A stretch of 64,000 bases of DNA from Ascaris suum (GCA_013433145.1 CM024172.1:5340713-5404712), one strand, 5' to 3'; shown: positions 1-13,443, counted from the stretch's first letter. Notes: a model not told the origin generated them from the sequence alone. Numbers and translations: made by a program.

Positions 1-346
1 CAATTAGATTTTGATGCAATAAAGGGTCTTTATGTGTAGTATTCTCTCCATTGAAAGAGCAAACGCATACACATTCATATCAAAACTGTCATAATGGTGT
101 TTATACTGAAGCAATAGAAAGCGTTAAGAAGTTATAAATGCAGCATTAAGAATTCTTGATAGAAAGTTGTTCGCTTCTAATAGATGCTGTGACGCCCACT
201 GTCAAAGTTCAACTTCTTTCTATGATAAGAACCTTTCTTCCTGAATCTAAGCTCCACACTTGATTTGCAGCATGTAGATCCTCGGCTCTTATTTAGGCAA
301 ACTATAACAACGTTCATTATTCAGTGAGAAAGAACAATTAGCTCAC

Positions 347-3300
347 CAGTGCTTTCCACCATTGAAAAGCATGACAAAGAATCGGCAAACGTTGAAAAGG
401 ATGAGATTAGGTGCGAATGACGTCACTAGCTCCATTATGGCGAGGCCAACGCTAGCTCCGATTAGAACCTAAAAAAATCCTAAGCGGAAGTTAAAAGTCC
501 TTATTTTCTTATTTTATGTTAGCACGGTAACAGCAGTACGCTGTGTACCCGCAGTAATTCTGATATCCGTCAAATTCTGCAGATGCGTCACTAATTTAAT
601 GAAAACCTCTCCGAGGACATTCTCACTTAAGCGTTAACATACGATCATTATACAAGATAATAGAGTACATTTGAGGTAACTGAATCTATATTTTGAATGA
701 CTACTTTAAAATGGGAGATTGCCATGTGAAATGAAGGCAATATTCTTTGCTGCTCCATATCTCATAAAGAATGCGTGGATGGGAGAAAGAAGGGTCTAGT
801 TCCTATATGTCCCATATGTTGCTTAGAACTAAATCAACATGACTGTTTGATAAATGATCGCATTACTAAAACGTATAATTAAGTAGTTTTGCCTCTAGAC
901 AATGAAATTTGTTAAAGTTACTGCATTTATCAATCCACAGAGAACATTTAGAAAATTCTTAGTCCTTTTCACTTATCACTTTCCAAATCGCCAGAAAATC
1001 TAGATGGTTTCGTTGCCAAACAACTATGAACTATTGGATATTCCTGATATTCCTCGTGTGGTACATGAGTATGAGCGAAACGAATCATTTAGACTGACTG
1101 AAGTTGAAAATTACGAATGAGGGAACAACGGTTGTCGTACGAGAAATATTGCAAAAAAATGAGAGATATTGCAAACATCTACCTTCTTTCGTCCGAGCGC
1201 ATCTGCGAGGTTGCCGAAGATAAACGCACCCGCGAGAAGTCCAATGTTTTGTCCGAATGTTCCGAATTTGATTTGAGTAGGTGTCGAACCAGTAAACTGT
1301 AAAGATATATTAGTTTAGTGACAATAATGTAATAAATAAGAATAGATCGAATTGCTGCTCAAAACAACAAGGTATTGATAGCAATCCCACATAAAATTCT
1401 TTGAGCAATATAATAATGTGAGCATTATGCTTCTCATGGGCAAATTATAGCTAAACGTAAATAAGACTCACTAAACATTCTTGTGGTCGCTTTATACCTA
1501 TTAGTACTGGTTGGAGGGGAAGAGGAATTCATTTGTCTTTAAACTCGTCGGGCATTTATTTAAATATGGTTTTAATGCCCAACGCTCATCATAAAGGAGA
1601 TAACTAAATCACTGTAATGCGAGTGCAAACAATTTTTTTCCTGATTTAAGCTTCGTAAATGGTAAATTCAAAGTCGAATACAAACGAGCACTTGAGAGGA
1701 ATACCTCTCTGATAGCCAGATTTCTGCTCATTTTGTTACATAGTTTTTATTTGCAAATCCTTAATCGCAAACGATCTCCTTCCTATACCTCGCTTCTAAT
1801 TGAGCCGAAATCGTATGACTCTTCCTTCTCACACAAGATCTCACTTCCATTATAGATAATCCAGCAGTCGGTTTTATTGCATTCTTTGTCGAGAATTCCA
1901 AATGTCTGATTACAGTGGAAATCGGTATGCGGTTTTCTATCTGTAAACACAAATAGACTCTCAAAGAGATTGCTCTTTCACAAAAAAGTGAGTAAGACTG
2001 ATGCCAAACAACGCCGCAATCACTGTCATTATTGGTGCTTTCATTTGCAACTGTAAACAGGAAAAAAACAACATCAGCGATATCGCAACGCTGTGAACAG
2101 CAAAAATGATTGTTTATATTCCTCAATTTTTTCACACAGCAGAAGGCTTTCAGCACTTTAGTGTCATGCTGTCCATCGGCATTTCCGTAAATTTCCTCTT
2201 GATAGGTGACGTTGCAATTTTCGGCTGGGAGATATTTAAACATATATGTCGACGATGCAACCCGCTCATACATTGCTGCGCGGAACACGTAGGTAAGAGG
2301 ATATTTCAATAAGAAAAATGGGAAGCAAGTAATGAAGATCGAAAGAGGCGAGACAGACTTGAAGGAAAGGAATAGGCGGGAATGACGTCACTGCCAAATA
2401 AAGAAGGTTCGGCAGGGCTAACTACGCGACTAGCCATTTCGACAGTGTGTTTGTGATCCGAGTTTCGTGCAACTTTCCCACCAAATCGCAAATAATGCTC
2501 TTTTAGGGTCGAAAGATGCGATTATATGTGTTCCATGTGCGGCGCATAAAATTGCAATCCATAAGCAATCTGCTGCCAAAACATAATTAAGGCACAGAGG
2601 GCTTGCATACATACGAGTTGGTGCTAGGCGCCATTGAATTTTTGTGTCACCTCGTCGTAAAAAAAGACGATTCAAGAAACTGACTCGTTGGAAATATCAT
2701 TACAAAAAAAAACACTTTGCACTGTGTTTTCAGGCAGTACTGAATGCGCTAAAAAGCGTGGAAGTATGCCAGAAGTGTAGTGTGATAATTTCTTCAATAG
2801 CTGTAGGTCTCTCCAGATTTTATAGATGCCCCATTACTGCTGAGAACAATACCAAGATGGAGGCTGTAAAAAAAGGCATACTTTTGTAAAGGTATTCGTT
2901 AAATGGCATACAGGTGTGCAGTTCATCAAGCATGCTTGAAAATAGTAACCACTGGCTGATTCAATATTCTTTCTTGCTCATTAGCTTGCTTGGGTCTTCC
3001 GTTTATGAGGATTTTAATCCAATGTCCATCATAAGAAACAATAGGTTTTGATGGGTGTGCAATCTCCTTACGGAATTATATTGCAAACGAAGTTGAATAC
3101 ATGGCATTACATTATCCAGATGAATGTTGTTGCAGCGAACAACTCGCTTATTTCTCGTTAATATGTTATTTGCTTCTTAATTTGTTTCAGTAGTGATCAT
3201 GGCATTACATTTGCGTTTCATGAATATACACATGCTTCCAAGAAAAAAACCATGAAGAATCACAGACGTATTAACTAGTAATCGAAATTTCGAAGCAAAC

Positions 3301-3526
3301 GAAAAAACAGGAGACTTACCAGCAAAAGTCATGAAAAGCAGATTGCAAGTTTGGGAGAAAACCATCGAAGCGTATGTGAATGTGAGAAACCACACGTAGC
3401 AGCCGCATATTTGCAAGTCGGCCAGTTTTGGGACAGATGTTGAGGAGCATTTCTCTGTAAGGGGCTGATGAGCGTTCATCGAAACAGCCCCGTTTTGTGC
3501 TCTTACCTTCATGCTCATTATGCGAG
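347..3526 (-). CDS. SLC22-like major-facilitator transporter, N-terminal part (gene runs off the left edge)
   Basis: Seven exons join in one frame (250 codons): 3526-3507, 3454-3320, 2275-2138, 2050-1982, 1940-1789, 1296-1183, 468-347. Every junction has AG/GT borders, several of them strong (GTAAGT at 3319, GTAAGA at 3506, GTGAGC at 346). The product has a hydrophobic TM1 (about LQICGCYVWFLTFTYASMVF), then a loop of roughly 120 residues with seven cysteines and five N-x-S/T sequons (NVT, NES, NQT, NKT, NGS). Next come TM2 with the MFS motif GNLADALGRKK and two more membrane stretches ending FNVCRFFVMLFNGG. A large glycosylated loop between TM1 and TM2 plus the G-x-x-x-D-x-x-G-R-K motif is typical of organic ion transporters of SLC22 type, which move organic ions across the plasma membrane; the substrate cannot be read from this. 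The first exon (20 nt) is internal, so the start codon lies further right and was not found. The 3' half is outside the window. Confidence 0.8.
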
Positions 3527-6500
3527 CTGCAAATAAAGCATATTATAGGAGGATTGAAACAAATCGCAAAAAACGCACCAAAAGCCTCTTCAGCAACTTG
3601 CAGTCATATCCGATGTCATTGGCTCCAGCAAAAACATTGCATAGTCGTCCACTTGAGCACAACAAGAAGGTAACAGTTTGTAAGGCATTCCATTTGACTA
3701 GTGTTACATTTCTGCGTTGAAATACTAATATATACAGACATATGTGTACATATGTATGTGTTCGCTCCACTCGCACACATCTACGTTCATCATCGCAGAG
3801 AAAGCCTAGCCAGTCTTCGGGAAAAACGATGAAGTGAAACTTGCACTAAGATAGACCCCAATAATGCCCTTGCCAACGCAAAACCGGCTCAACCTTTCAA
3901 CAACGTTTTCTCGAGCTTTCTAAATGACGAAGATGGCAGAAATGCTCAGTAGCCTTCGGCGTGCTGCGCAGCGATATTGCCTGTGTGCCTAGCAGTGCGC
4001 ATGTTACACGTACGATCGATGCTGGCTAGACCTTGGCAATGCTTGGCCGACGAATGGCCACTCCCTCTGCCGAAAAAACGACGGTACGTGCTAGGAAGCA
4101 CGCCATGGGTGCCATGTGAATAGCGTAAATCATGCGTTAATTTGTCGGCACTAGACGCAAAGAAGACGATTTAGCTATCTCAATTATTCTTCGCCTTCTT
4201 TTTTTCCAGCGAAGTGCAAAGGTTAATAAGGCCGCTGCTGTAACTGATAACAAGAGGAAGCGAGGAGAAAAAAGTGGCAACGAGCCGACAGGAAATCGTC
4301 CTCCATGTATCATTATTCAAAGAGGTGCCAAAACAAGAAAAACTTCCTTGCAGAAAATTCAGCATACAATATGGAACTCTTGTTTAGTTTTGCAGCATTG
4401 CTTTATAATTTCAGTAATGTGAGGATGTTGTGGATGCCTACCTAAAACTGCGGACGTTGTTGCCCCGTCAAATAATGCTAATAGATGTATTAATGAATAA
4501 AATGAGCTGAAGGAGAAAAGCCACTTTGTTCCCTCTTTCATCCCTTCAAAATTGTTATATTGGAATACTAGAAATGATAACAACTCAGGGACGCATTCAC
4601 AACAAAACAAAAAATGCTTCAATAGAGCAGTTGTGATGCTATTTTGATACTATTGGGCATGACCAATACTTGGCTCGCCTCTATGTGGACAACACACATC
4701 GAAATCCACCAAAAAGATGACCTATTGAGAGAATCCTTTAGTGGGCTAGTTTACATTCAGTGATTCACATCTTTCACACCAGTGAATTCGACAGTGAGCC
4801 CAAAAGTTGCTTCGATAAAACACTCTTTGTGGTAGGTGAACTTCCCACTACTTTGCACTAAAAATGAAAGACGTGAGGGGATCTATACTACCTGGAGTTA
4901 TTAATCCTATATCCGGCCCCCTGAGTAACTTCGAATTGAAGTTCTCCACATAAACGTTTTAATGAGTATTTCCATAAAACCCCTATCTATTTCCTTTCAA
5001 TGATTAAGTGAACATATTTCCTTTTCAAATACAGAAAATGACTGGCGATATGATCATATGAATTCGGTGCAATATAAGGCCATCTGATGTGAATGCATCA
5101 TGCAGCCAAGCATACGATCTTTTGTTCGTCAGTTGTTTTATGCGGAAAAGCCGCTTCTGCTTAACGAAAATCGATAGCTTAATTTAGTGTGCACTAAACG
5201 ATAAGAAAAAGAAAACTAGTGACGCATTCTCTCGCTATCGCAAGACGAATGAATAGCTATTGCTTTTTTTAGCCTTATTTGCCTAGTTACCAGTGCCCTC
5301 GTGCTTCCAAAGTTGTCTCTTTTCATGCTCGGTATCGCTTCGCAAATGACAGTAACTATTGTGCAAACAGCTCGCATGAACCGTTATTCTTACGCCAATA
5401 TTACTAGTGAAAGTTGAGTAAGTTTTCAAACACGATTTGTTGTCTTGGCTTCTCACTAAGATATTTCTTATTGCTTAGAGCGATCACGAAAATGAAGCAG
5501 ACATTACAGTACCGTCCACTGCATCAAACGCCCGCTGTGCTTGAATCGCACCGTAATACGCGTTGCCCTTTTCTTTCAACGCAAGATTTTACAGTGCATT
5601 TAGCTTGGAAATAAGTGCTACAGTCGTCTACTTTAAAGAATGGCGTGCAAAGGATTTTTAAGAGAAATGAGATCTTTTATTAATCGGATCTTGATTCAAC
5701 TCTCATCGTAAGTAGTGATGAGTCATTGCGGAATCAAACGAGCAAGGTTTATTTGCATAGTTGAAATAAACCGGTGGAATGCTCTCCCTTGACACTGGAA
5801 TGCATCTCTTAACCGAGATGAAATGAATTAAATATACAAAAAAAGTCGACAAGCAGCGTGTCTGTGGAGTCGCCGATCGCTGGTAGTAGGCATCAAAACT
5901 AGTCCTGGATATGACAACAATGCGCTTATGTACTACATGACCAAGCTATGTGCACTCTTGTCAACAGTTACAGGATTAATAAGGCACTTCTTTAATGATA
6001 GCCCTTAACACGACAGATGTATCAAGCAGATTGAGAGATGATTGCTTTGACAACAAAATTTCCGTGCAGACGACTGATCAATGCAGAAACAAGCTGCCAT
6101 CAAACAACTGCACTTCTGTGAAGAATATGGTGGACCTCTTGCAAAAATATGCTGTGGGCGCGCACAAAAGATGTGCGATGCCTCATCCTATCGCAGCATG
6201 AAGCTTTCGTCAACTGATGTAAAACTGTCGACGTAATCTTGCTGACATTCATATGTTGCTGGATTGAGCTTTAAAGAAAGAATATGCTCGCCACTCTTAA
6301 TTTATCACAAGTGGGAAAAAACGAATGGATAAAAACTTTTACTGTTATACTTTCACTTCAACAGAAGAAAAATTTCTGAGAATATGGCGAAATGATGAAC
6401 ACGACTGAAAGTTTCTATCAACTTTGCTGTGATTTAGAGAAAATTCACGAGCAATAATTTGGAAAACTGTTCCTATTCGAAATCAACACTTATTTGCCGC

Positions 6501-6725
6501 GAATCCTATTTCTCTCCACTTATAATATTTGATAAGAAACGAAACGGAACAGACTAGAAAGCCACCTCGCCTTCATGAGCTTATCTCGTGTATAGCTTTA
6601 GAAATGTGCTGTCACTATAAACGAGCAACACAAAGCAAAAAGAATATACACATATGATATTAAATCACCACAGCTCTGCGTAACCATAGCAAGTACACCT
6701 CTATGCATATCTCTCTCCACCCACC
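3527..6725. other. Stretch without a confident gene (5' side of the transporter)
   Basis: No exon with family identity was found. About 3880-4110 is visibly richer in G+C than its surroundings and lies upstream of the minus-strand transporter, so it could hold that gene's promoter or first exon; this is inference only. At 5995-6201 (+) an open frame carries four cysteines (CFDN, QCRN, NCTS, KRC) and ends in TGA, loosely recalling secreted Cys-rich nematode domains, but the six-cysteine ShK pattern is incomplete and splice sites are weak. Confidence 0.3.
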
Positions 6726-7177
6726 ATGAAACCGTTGCTGTGGCCGAGATGTGACAATATTTTTGACTCGATTAAGCCTCAAATGAACGAAGTTGCAGGT
6801 GCGAATCAAAATGATACAAAGTGCGCTGCTGAATTCTCGCTCGATACGATCAGGTGAGAATGAATTGCACAATGCGAGTATTGCAACACTTCATTTCCCA
6901 AGCTTGTTTAATTTTAGCATCGCATCGATCAAGCGTGTGAACTCCTGAAGAGGGCCATCACGTCTGCTGCATTACAACTGTTTCTTTTTTGGATTGCATC
7001 AGCAATAATGATGCAAGTGAAGTACAGCTGTCTAGTCGCTGCAACGAATTGACAACGATAAGTTGCTTTCCCCATGACATTTGGTTCGTTTTTTGCGCCA
7101 TCGAAAAGCCCATGGCGACTTCCCCGATTCCCACTCATAGAGATATTGAATGCAGCTACAATATGGTTTCGTTGTGA
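6726..7177 (+). CDS. Candidate two-exon small Cys-containing protein, unrecognised
   Basis: Exon 6726-6853 starts with ATG in a good context (CCACC before it), reads MKPLLWPRCDNIF..., and ends at the donor CAG/GTGAGA. The only strong acceptor in matching phase is at 7001-7002, after a pyrimidine-rich tract (TTTCTTTTTTGGATTGCATCAG). The second exon, 7003-7177, stays open to TGA, giving 100 aa with seven cysteines spread through it and no obvious membrane segment. No known family is recognised and no canonical AATAAA follows closely. Opposite-strand frames are also open here, so this may be a chance combination; transcript data would decide. Confidence 0.33.
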
Positions 7178-8708
7178 CGGTACGTTCCATAGGGGTGACG
7201 TGAAATAAGCTCTAGAATCTCTTACTGAGAAAGTGCCTGCAGTTCATATTCAAGAGTTTGATAGCTGATAAGGTGGAAAGGAGATGAGTTGTTCCGAGAT
7301 GGGTTATCCTGTTGTTCCGAGAGACGATACTAGGAATGCCCCAGACGAAAAAGATACGAGATAGCAAGCTTACAGACGTGGGAATGCTAATGTTCAATGA
7401 AAATTTGAACACCGAACGATGAGCAGTTTATTGCACCGATAGCTTTATTGACCTTTGCTGATGTCGAGATATCAAACTTATAAACACATACGATTTGCAA
7501 TTTAAAGGAATTGTTTGAATGGAAGACTGTTAAAAAGAAGATGCGAAGCAAAATATAGGGCAGAATTCTTACGAGCGGAGATGATGGTCAAGTGGGGAGG
7601 AGAAAGTGAGGTAGAGAGAGTTTTAGGCGGAATAACGACGTCAAGGAGGGGACGTTAATCACCGCAGATCACCAGAACCAGGTAACAATATCCACAGCAA
7701 GGCTTTTTTTGCAATGTCTAATTGGAGAAATCGATCAGAGAGAAAATCTTCTCGAATCAAAAATTTTGACAAAACGGCAAATTATTTTCGAGAAAACCTG
7801 TGGGAGGCTGGTGAAAATTATTAGAAACTACTTTCGTTGATGAGGGGGACAGCTAAAGAATAAAGGAAAGGACGCCACCCTCTCTGTGTCACATACACTC
7901 ATTCCTCTATGTTCCTTCTCATAGTTGCTAGCACAGCAAAATTTGAAACAAAGAAACCACTATCGCTAAACTCGATTCATTACATATTCCGCACTTGAAT
8001 GAGTAATGTCTCATAAGGCGACCTTTAGCAATGATAACTTTTTATATACTTATGTATTTTCCCCAATATACATTGATGGGACTTGCTATATTAGTGGTGA
8101 ATGTTTTGCTGTGCATTATTAGAGGACTGCGCGGTAATGATGTTCAATCAGTGCCCATCACTTCGTTTAAAAAAAGCTTTTAATGAATAGATGCTCTAAT
8201 CAAAACACCTGACAATCCGAAATGTGCCCTTATAGAATGCACGATTTACAGCATTGTGTCACAGCAAATATCATATTTGCCTAGAAAGAAGTCACAAGCT
8301 TTAAGCCGTCGGACTTCTCACCTCTTTTCTATTCGGTGTGCTCGTTGGTATTTAGCAATTTAACGGTCTTTGGGCACGGATTCACATACTCATGAAATGA
8401 GAATAATGGATTAGAGGAAAAGAGAGAAAAGGCTGAGGGCGGTGTGATCAACGTATCATGAGGGGCGGAAGGGAAAAAGAGCTGAAAACAGCAAAAGTGG
8501 GCGAAGTTCAAAGATCGATGTGGCATTGGAGTAATGCCATTCCCCAGTTGATAACATGTGTTAAGCAATCGCAGTGAAAAAGAAAGCAACACTTATAACT
8601 AGAAAGAAAAAAGGTTTCGCTTCCCTTCAATGAGTGAACGAATAAACAGAAAAGAACTTTTGTAAATCGTCTCTCTGATCTTTTTTCGTGTAACGTGCAG
8701 ACTCCAGC
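7178..8708. other. No gene seen
   Basis: Open frames here are short and no pair of splice sites gives a product with family identity. The block about 8330-8590 has a long minus-strand open frame rich in F, S and P that looks like dispersed-repeat sequence rather than a gene, but I cannot assign it. Confidence 0.3.
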
Positions 8709-8921
8709 AATCGCATCGACTTTATTGCCTATATCATGCTGAAAGTGATTAATCTACGTTTAAAAGAAGAAAAAAAACCTTCACGCGACCGACCTGCAAT
8801 GAGATGGAGTAACTCTCTACGAAGGACCGTAGGAACCAACTGGATGAGAAAAGCGTTGGCTCGCGGCAGGTGGAAGCGATATGAAGAGACATTAATTCGT
8901 AATGAGTGCTCTGTCGATTGA
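8709..8921 (+). mobile_element. 3' end of an RTE-type non-LTR retroposon (C-terminal ORF fragment)
   Basis: The frame ending at TGA 8919-8921 carries the signature RPAMRWSNSLRRTVG, then NWMRKALARGRWKRYEE. This matches the usual C-terminus of RTE-clade reverse-transcriptase polyproteins, where a G/D-R-P-x-x-R-W-x-D stretch is followed by W-M/x-A-x-D/R-R-x-x-W-K. Only about 60-70 codons remain; an in-frame stop lies upstream, so this is a 5'-truncated dead copy, as is common for LINE insertions. An AAAT-type tail follows directly, which fits target-primed insertion on the plus strand. Confidence 0.7.
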
Positions 8922-8973
8922 AATAAATAAATAAATAAGTAAATAAATAAGTAGTTAAATAAATAAATAAAAT
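8921..8973 (+). repeat. (AAAT)n tail of the RTE copy
   Basis: About 50 bases of AAAT/AAGT units start at the stop codon of the RTE fragment. Short tandem tails of this kind replace poly(A) in RTE-clade elements, so the tail marks the 3' boundary of the insertion. Confidence 0.75.
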
Positions 8974-11900
8974 CTACGTAAAAACGTCAAAAGAATGCTA
9001 CAGTAGGAAGCGCTGACCTTCATTTTGGCGCAGTGTATTTATCGAGTAATGGCGAATGTAATTTAAAGGTTCATGAATAAGAGCAATTAAGCCAACCTGT
9101 TGCACCTTCGATGCCACAGTTCTCTTATCTTTGGATTCCGAGTTATTCAAAAAAAAGTTGTGCTCGCTGTTATCGTTTCATTCCCGCAGGTGAAAATTTT
9201 TCAGTGAGAGAACATTTCGCTGGAAACGTTGAAATGAACTTCTGAAGCTGAAATAAGCATAGAAGGCTTTTGAAGAGCCGGCTATAAATGAATGTTATCA
9301 AAAATTTGCATATATGATGACACAGCAACAGTTTTTGAAGTGATATCATTGCGGTAATTGATGAGCACACCTATGCAAAGTCTCTAATTTATTTCTTCAA
9401 ATTCTGAGCAACAACGCAGACAACTGCTGCGTCAGTAAATGCATTTACAAATGTTTCCGAATGCCTTTTTCGGGGTAACAACTGTACATTTATATACTTT
9501 CGCTGCCAAAACAAGTTACGCGTTGAAAATAAACATGAGATTCCCACCTTAATAACTGCAAACTGCAAGAATTCCCCGCTGAAGAAGCTACTTATACTAC
9601 TCAACTAATGCAACTTAATAGTAGTTCATTGCTGTTGTGCAAGGCTATCTTCATATTCTTAAAGAAGATATTTGAAGCGAATAAAAAAGTCGCCATTCGA
9701 GCGATGCTGCAAGCAGAAACGTGTGATTACGTTGCGTCATTGCAATGCAATAAGCCCGCTCAAATGCTTCCAGACAACAATTGCGCGCTTCGTTCACCAC
9801 AGTTTTTAAGTCGTCACTGAGAATGTTCAAGCAAAGCGTGGCAATCAGCACAGCTTTGTGTGGGCATGTGGTCCGACTGAAGAACTTGACACCACTGTGA
9901 TGCAGTTTGCGTTGACAGATTGCAACGTTCAACTTTCTCTGACATTTTGTTTCAAATACATTGTTGCGAAATCAGTTAAATAAGCTTTTTTGAATAAAGG
10001 AACATAAGTGATAATGACCTGTGCAGCTCGGGAAAGGGCATTTCACATTTCCAGCAGAAATTGAGTTGGTGAGTTCACCCTTTTGATTCTTGAAACGCCG
10101 CAGATATTATTAGAAATGACGCGCGAGAGAAATTAGAGCGAATCGTGTGTTTCTTAGGGGATCATTCAGAAATTCCTTAGTCGATAACGATCAGACCAAA
10201 TCCGGATCCAGTAAGCTCACTTTGAAGCTCAGAAAGTAAATGATCCAAGTCATTTGATGAGAAGAATGGGTGCGCAATCGTGCTTTCGACGCAGAGAAAG
10301 ACTTCTGCAGTTTTGCTTAAAATATATGCTTCTTAAAGGACGAGAATTACTTGTTTAGATTATGCGTCACCCCCCTTCCCACCCTTCCTTTCTCCTTTTC
10401 TCATATCGTGCAAAGCCCATAAGCCGTAACTTAGTTTGTCGTTTTACAGTACGTACTATGGATCAAGCTTCGCGATGTTATATGTTCGATGAAGCCTGGA
10501 GGGAGGGAATTTCAAAAAGCACAATATGAGGCAATCTTGCACAGCGTGATATATCCTTATGGAACATCGACCTATTCATAATGAACGCAAATTTAAAAAT
10601 TTTTTTCAATCCCTATGCTCCGTTTTTGCAGCTGTTGTACCAACTCTGCGCTCTCAGTCCAACCTAAGCGTACTACATCAGTGATTGCGGAGACGGTGAC
10701 TGAAGCCGTTAGCTGTTTTTTCTTAGAGACGCCATGACCCGCTGAGGATGAGAGAGGGAATGAGGGAATGTTGAAGTCTTGAAGAAATGAATCTAGTGAC
10801 AATGTAATTCTTCTTGTAATTATAGGCAGCCTATGCACTTTCATGGTTAAAAAACGAATTTCTTGAAAGGCTGTTCCTCATAACCTAAAAACTGTTTTCT
10901 CAAGAAACTATAAACCGTTTTTATAAGCTGCCAAAATTTATTGAAATGTACGTCTACCTAGAATAGCCACTGTCTCGACGTTAGTCTCCCATCCCGTTCC
11001 GCGTATCCCCTTGCCCGTTTCACACGCTACTCCTCAGCTTATTAGTGACAACATTACATGTAACCTATTCTGATTTAGGCATAATGTTCTTTTGTCTTTA
11101 CAGTGACACGTACGACGCAGGAGCCACTTAACAAAGAACACTAGGACAGTAGCTATTCGAAGACCAGACCGAAAAAATTATCAGCTGCACAAAATCCCTT
11201 CACTGCAAAAAAAAGTGCGATATGTCGTGAATGCTCAGTTCATTTCCACTCTCATTTATCCCAAGCCTTTTGAAGGGGGGGGGGGGGGGTTCGCATGACT
11301 CTCTCGGACACAGTTTCCGCTTCGTGGACGACCTTTCGCAGAAATTCTCTGTGAATTACTCTTAAATTCAATCCCTTATTCCTGGTAGCGATATAAGGTG
11401 GAGCGCCCGCTTAATCTCGTCCCACCCTAGAATTCAGCCACCTTCATGAGCCGGAATATCACATTCGGTGAAAATAGAATCCGATGGCTTACAGTACTCT
11501 TCAGTCCAACGCCTCGGTATGAAAGCGCGAAAGTTTTCTGCTTGCTTATTCAAGGTTGTTTGTTTGCTTGCTTGGTTGAACAAGCATGTGAGAGCAAGTG
11601 AAAATGTATTCAAGCGGGGCTTGCTCAATGCAGTTCGACTCACAAAAACAATTAGTTTCATACACCGCAAAAATTTACTGAATTATGCTCATTAATGCAG
11701 CTATAATTTAACGGATCCTATTATTTGTACAAACTATAACAAAAAATTCATTTTCTTGGACTCCAAGCGGGGAAAACAATGAAAATCCGATCACTTGCAA
11801 TGTGCATGCAAGTTTTCAAAGGCATATAACCGGATGAAACTTCTTTCGGAATTGATGTATCAAATTAAATGACTCTTTTCAAATTTGATAACATAGGAAG

Positions 11901-13443
11901 CCACCTTAACTTTATCTCCAGCCTTTCCCGTGTTTAGATCGCCGAAAAATAGGCGAAAAGACGCAACTACGCACGTACATATAGAGAGGAAATATTGTGC
12001 TGCAAGCTTTGCAAATACAAATTTGCAAAAACGCATAAAATAAACTATGAGGACAACAAAGTGATTCCGAATGGAAGTAGAACTGCTGTGGTAAATCATC
12101 TGATAAAGGAGAACACATTTGCTGATTTCGCGCTGCAAAGATTTGTAAGTCCTTGCTCTACGATGCTGCTTTGATTGAGAAGGGATCGCTTGCTGTCCGC
12201 GTATGTGCTGATCATTATGGGTCACGGTGATATCCAAGTTTCAACCTTTGGTCTCGTTACTCTTTGTCACAGCCATCAGTGTCTCTTGCTATGACAGTTA
12301 ATGGTAAAGAAGAGCTGCATTAGCGCTGCGATGAAATACCGTATTCCTTGAAGGTGGTAATCTAAGGGAAGACATTCGGAGTACGAAGTTGTTCACATTA
12401 AAGACGACCGCCGAGAGGAAGTAGCCGCACCGGTGATGCAAGGAATGAGGCGTTTAGAAAACGGTGCCGTCACTCCGCTTGCTCCCTCCCCCTTCCACTT
12501 TGGCTTTAAAAGAGCTCCCTTCGCATGTCTGCACATTAGAATGCGAGATAAGAATGAAGTTCTTGAAGCTTTGGAAGATGACGCCATATAATGCACTTCG
12601 TGCTTTGCTTTTCAACAGTTGCGAAATTTGAAGCGAGTTTGCACGGGTTGTGCTTAATAAAGTGTTCAACGGCACTATACAGTACAAAAATGGACGCTCG
12701 GATTTTGATTTTTCGAATTATTGGGTAGAAATTGAGATTATCAAGTATTGGCGTTGATAGGAGAGGAAGTGCATTTCTTAAGTGGCGTTGTTTGCTGCGG
12801 TGACTTTTTCCAATATACTCAGAACTAATTGCGTATGCGGTTAATTATGATCTCACTATCCGCCTGTTCCCTTTTTCCCAGAAAGAAGAAATGAGGAAAA
12901 GCGTTACCATTGGAAACGGAAATCTCCAAAGTGATTTTCAGTTAAGAGCGAATGTCCTATTGAAAGAGTGACTTTGCGATAAAGCTGAATTATCGCTCAG
13001 CTACATAGAGCGCGCTTTAATCTAGTGACTAATGAAAGCGTTTATGGCTTGCACGATCCAACGGCAGATTACACTGCACTTGCGAGAGATTAAATTATAG
13101 ATGAGCACTAAGGTTTCTTGTCTGCGCTAACATATTTCGCCTTCGCAGTGCCACCAGTAGAAACCAAGGCAGAATGCTGATGAAGTAAAGACGCATGATG
13201 GGGAGTGCTCGCTAAACTTTAGTAAGTGAACAGCGTGCCCACTTGCAGCTGCGATTCTAGAGCATGTTTTCTACCACGCCTATAATATAACACAAGTGCT
13301 TTCATCGGCACATCTGATATTATATTCGCTTAACATAAACATAATGGTATGAAGACAATGAGGATAAGAACTTTCTGTCCAAGCTTCGTACCAACAAATA
13401 GCAGTCCTCTGATGCCCCGCGAACGTTGTTTCATGCATCGCAG
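8974..13443. other. No confident gene
   Basis: Contains a G-run at 11275-11289 and several chance frames. Two plus-strand stretches follow good pyrimidine tracts and stay open to a stop: 10616-10738, after TTTTTGCAG, and 12882-12971, after CCCTTTTTCCCAG. Neither resembles a known family or links to a neighbour, so I leave them as unassigned possible last exons. Confidence 0.3.
11275..11289 (+). repeat. Poly(G) run
   Basis: Fifteen consecutive G. One of three G-runs in the window; prone to polymerase slippage and assembly error. Confidence 0.9.

Noticed and set aside
1761..2309. 182-codon minus-strand open frame as a gene in its own right
   Set aside because: It reads through two introns of the SLC22-like gene. 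The exons inside it (2275-2138, 2050-1982, 1940-1789) join in phase and give a better product; the last uses a different frame from the long ORF.
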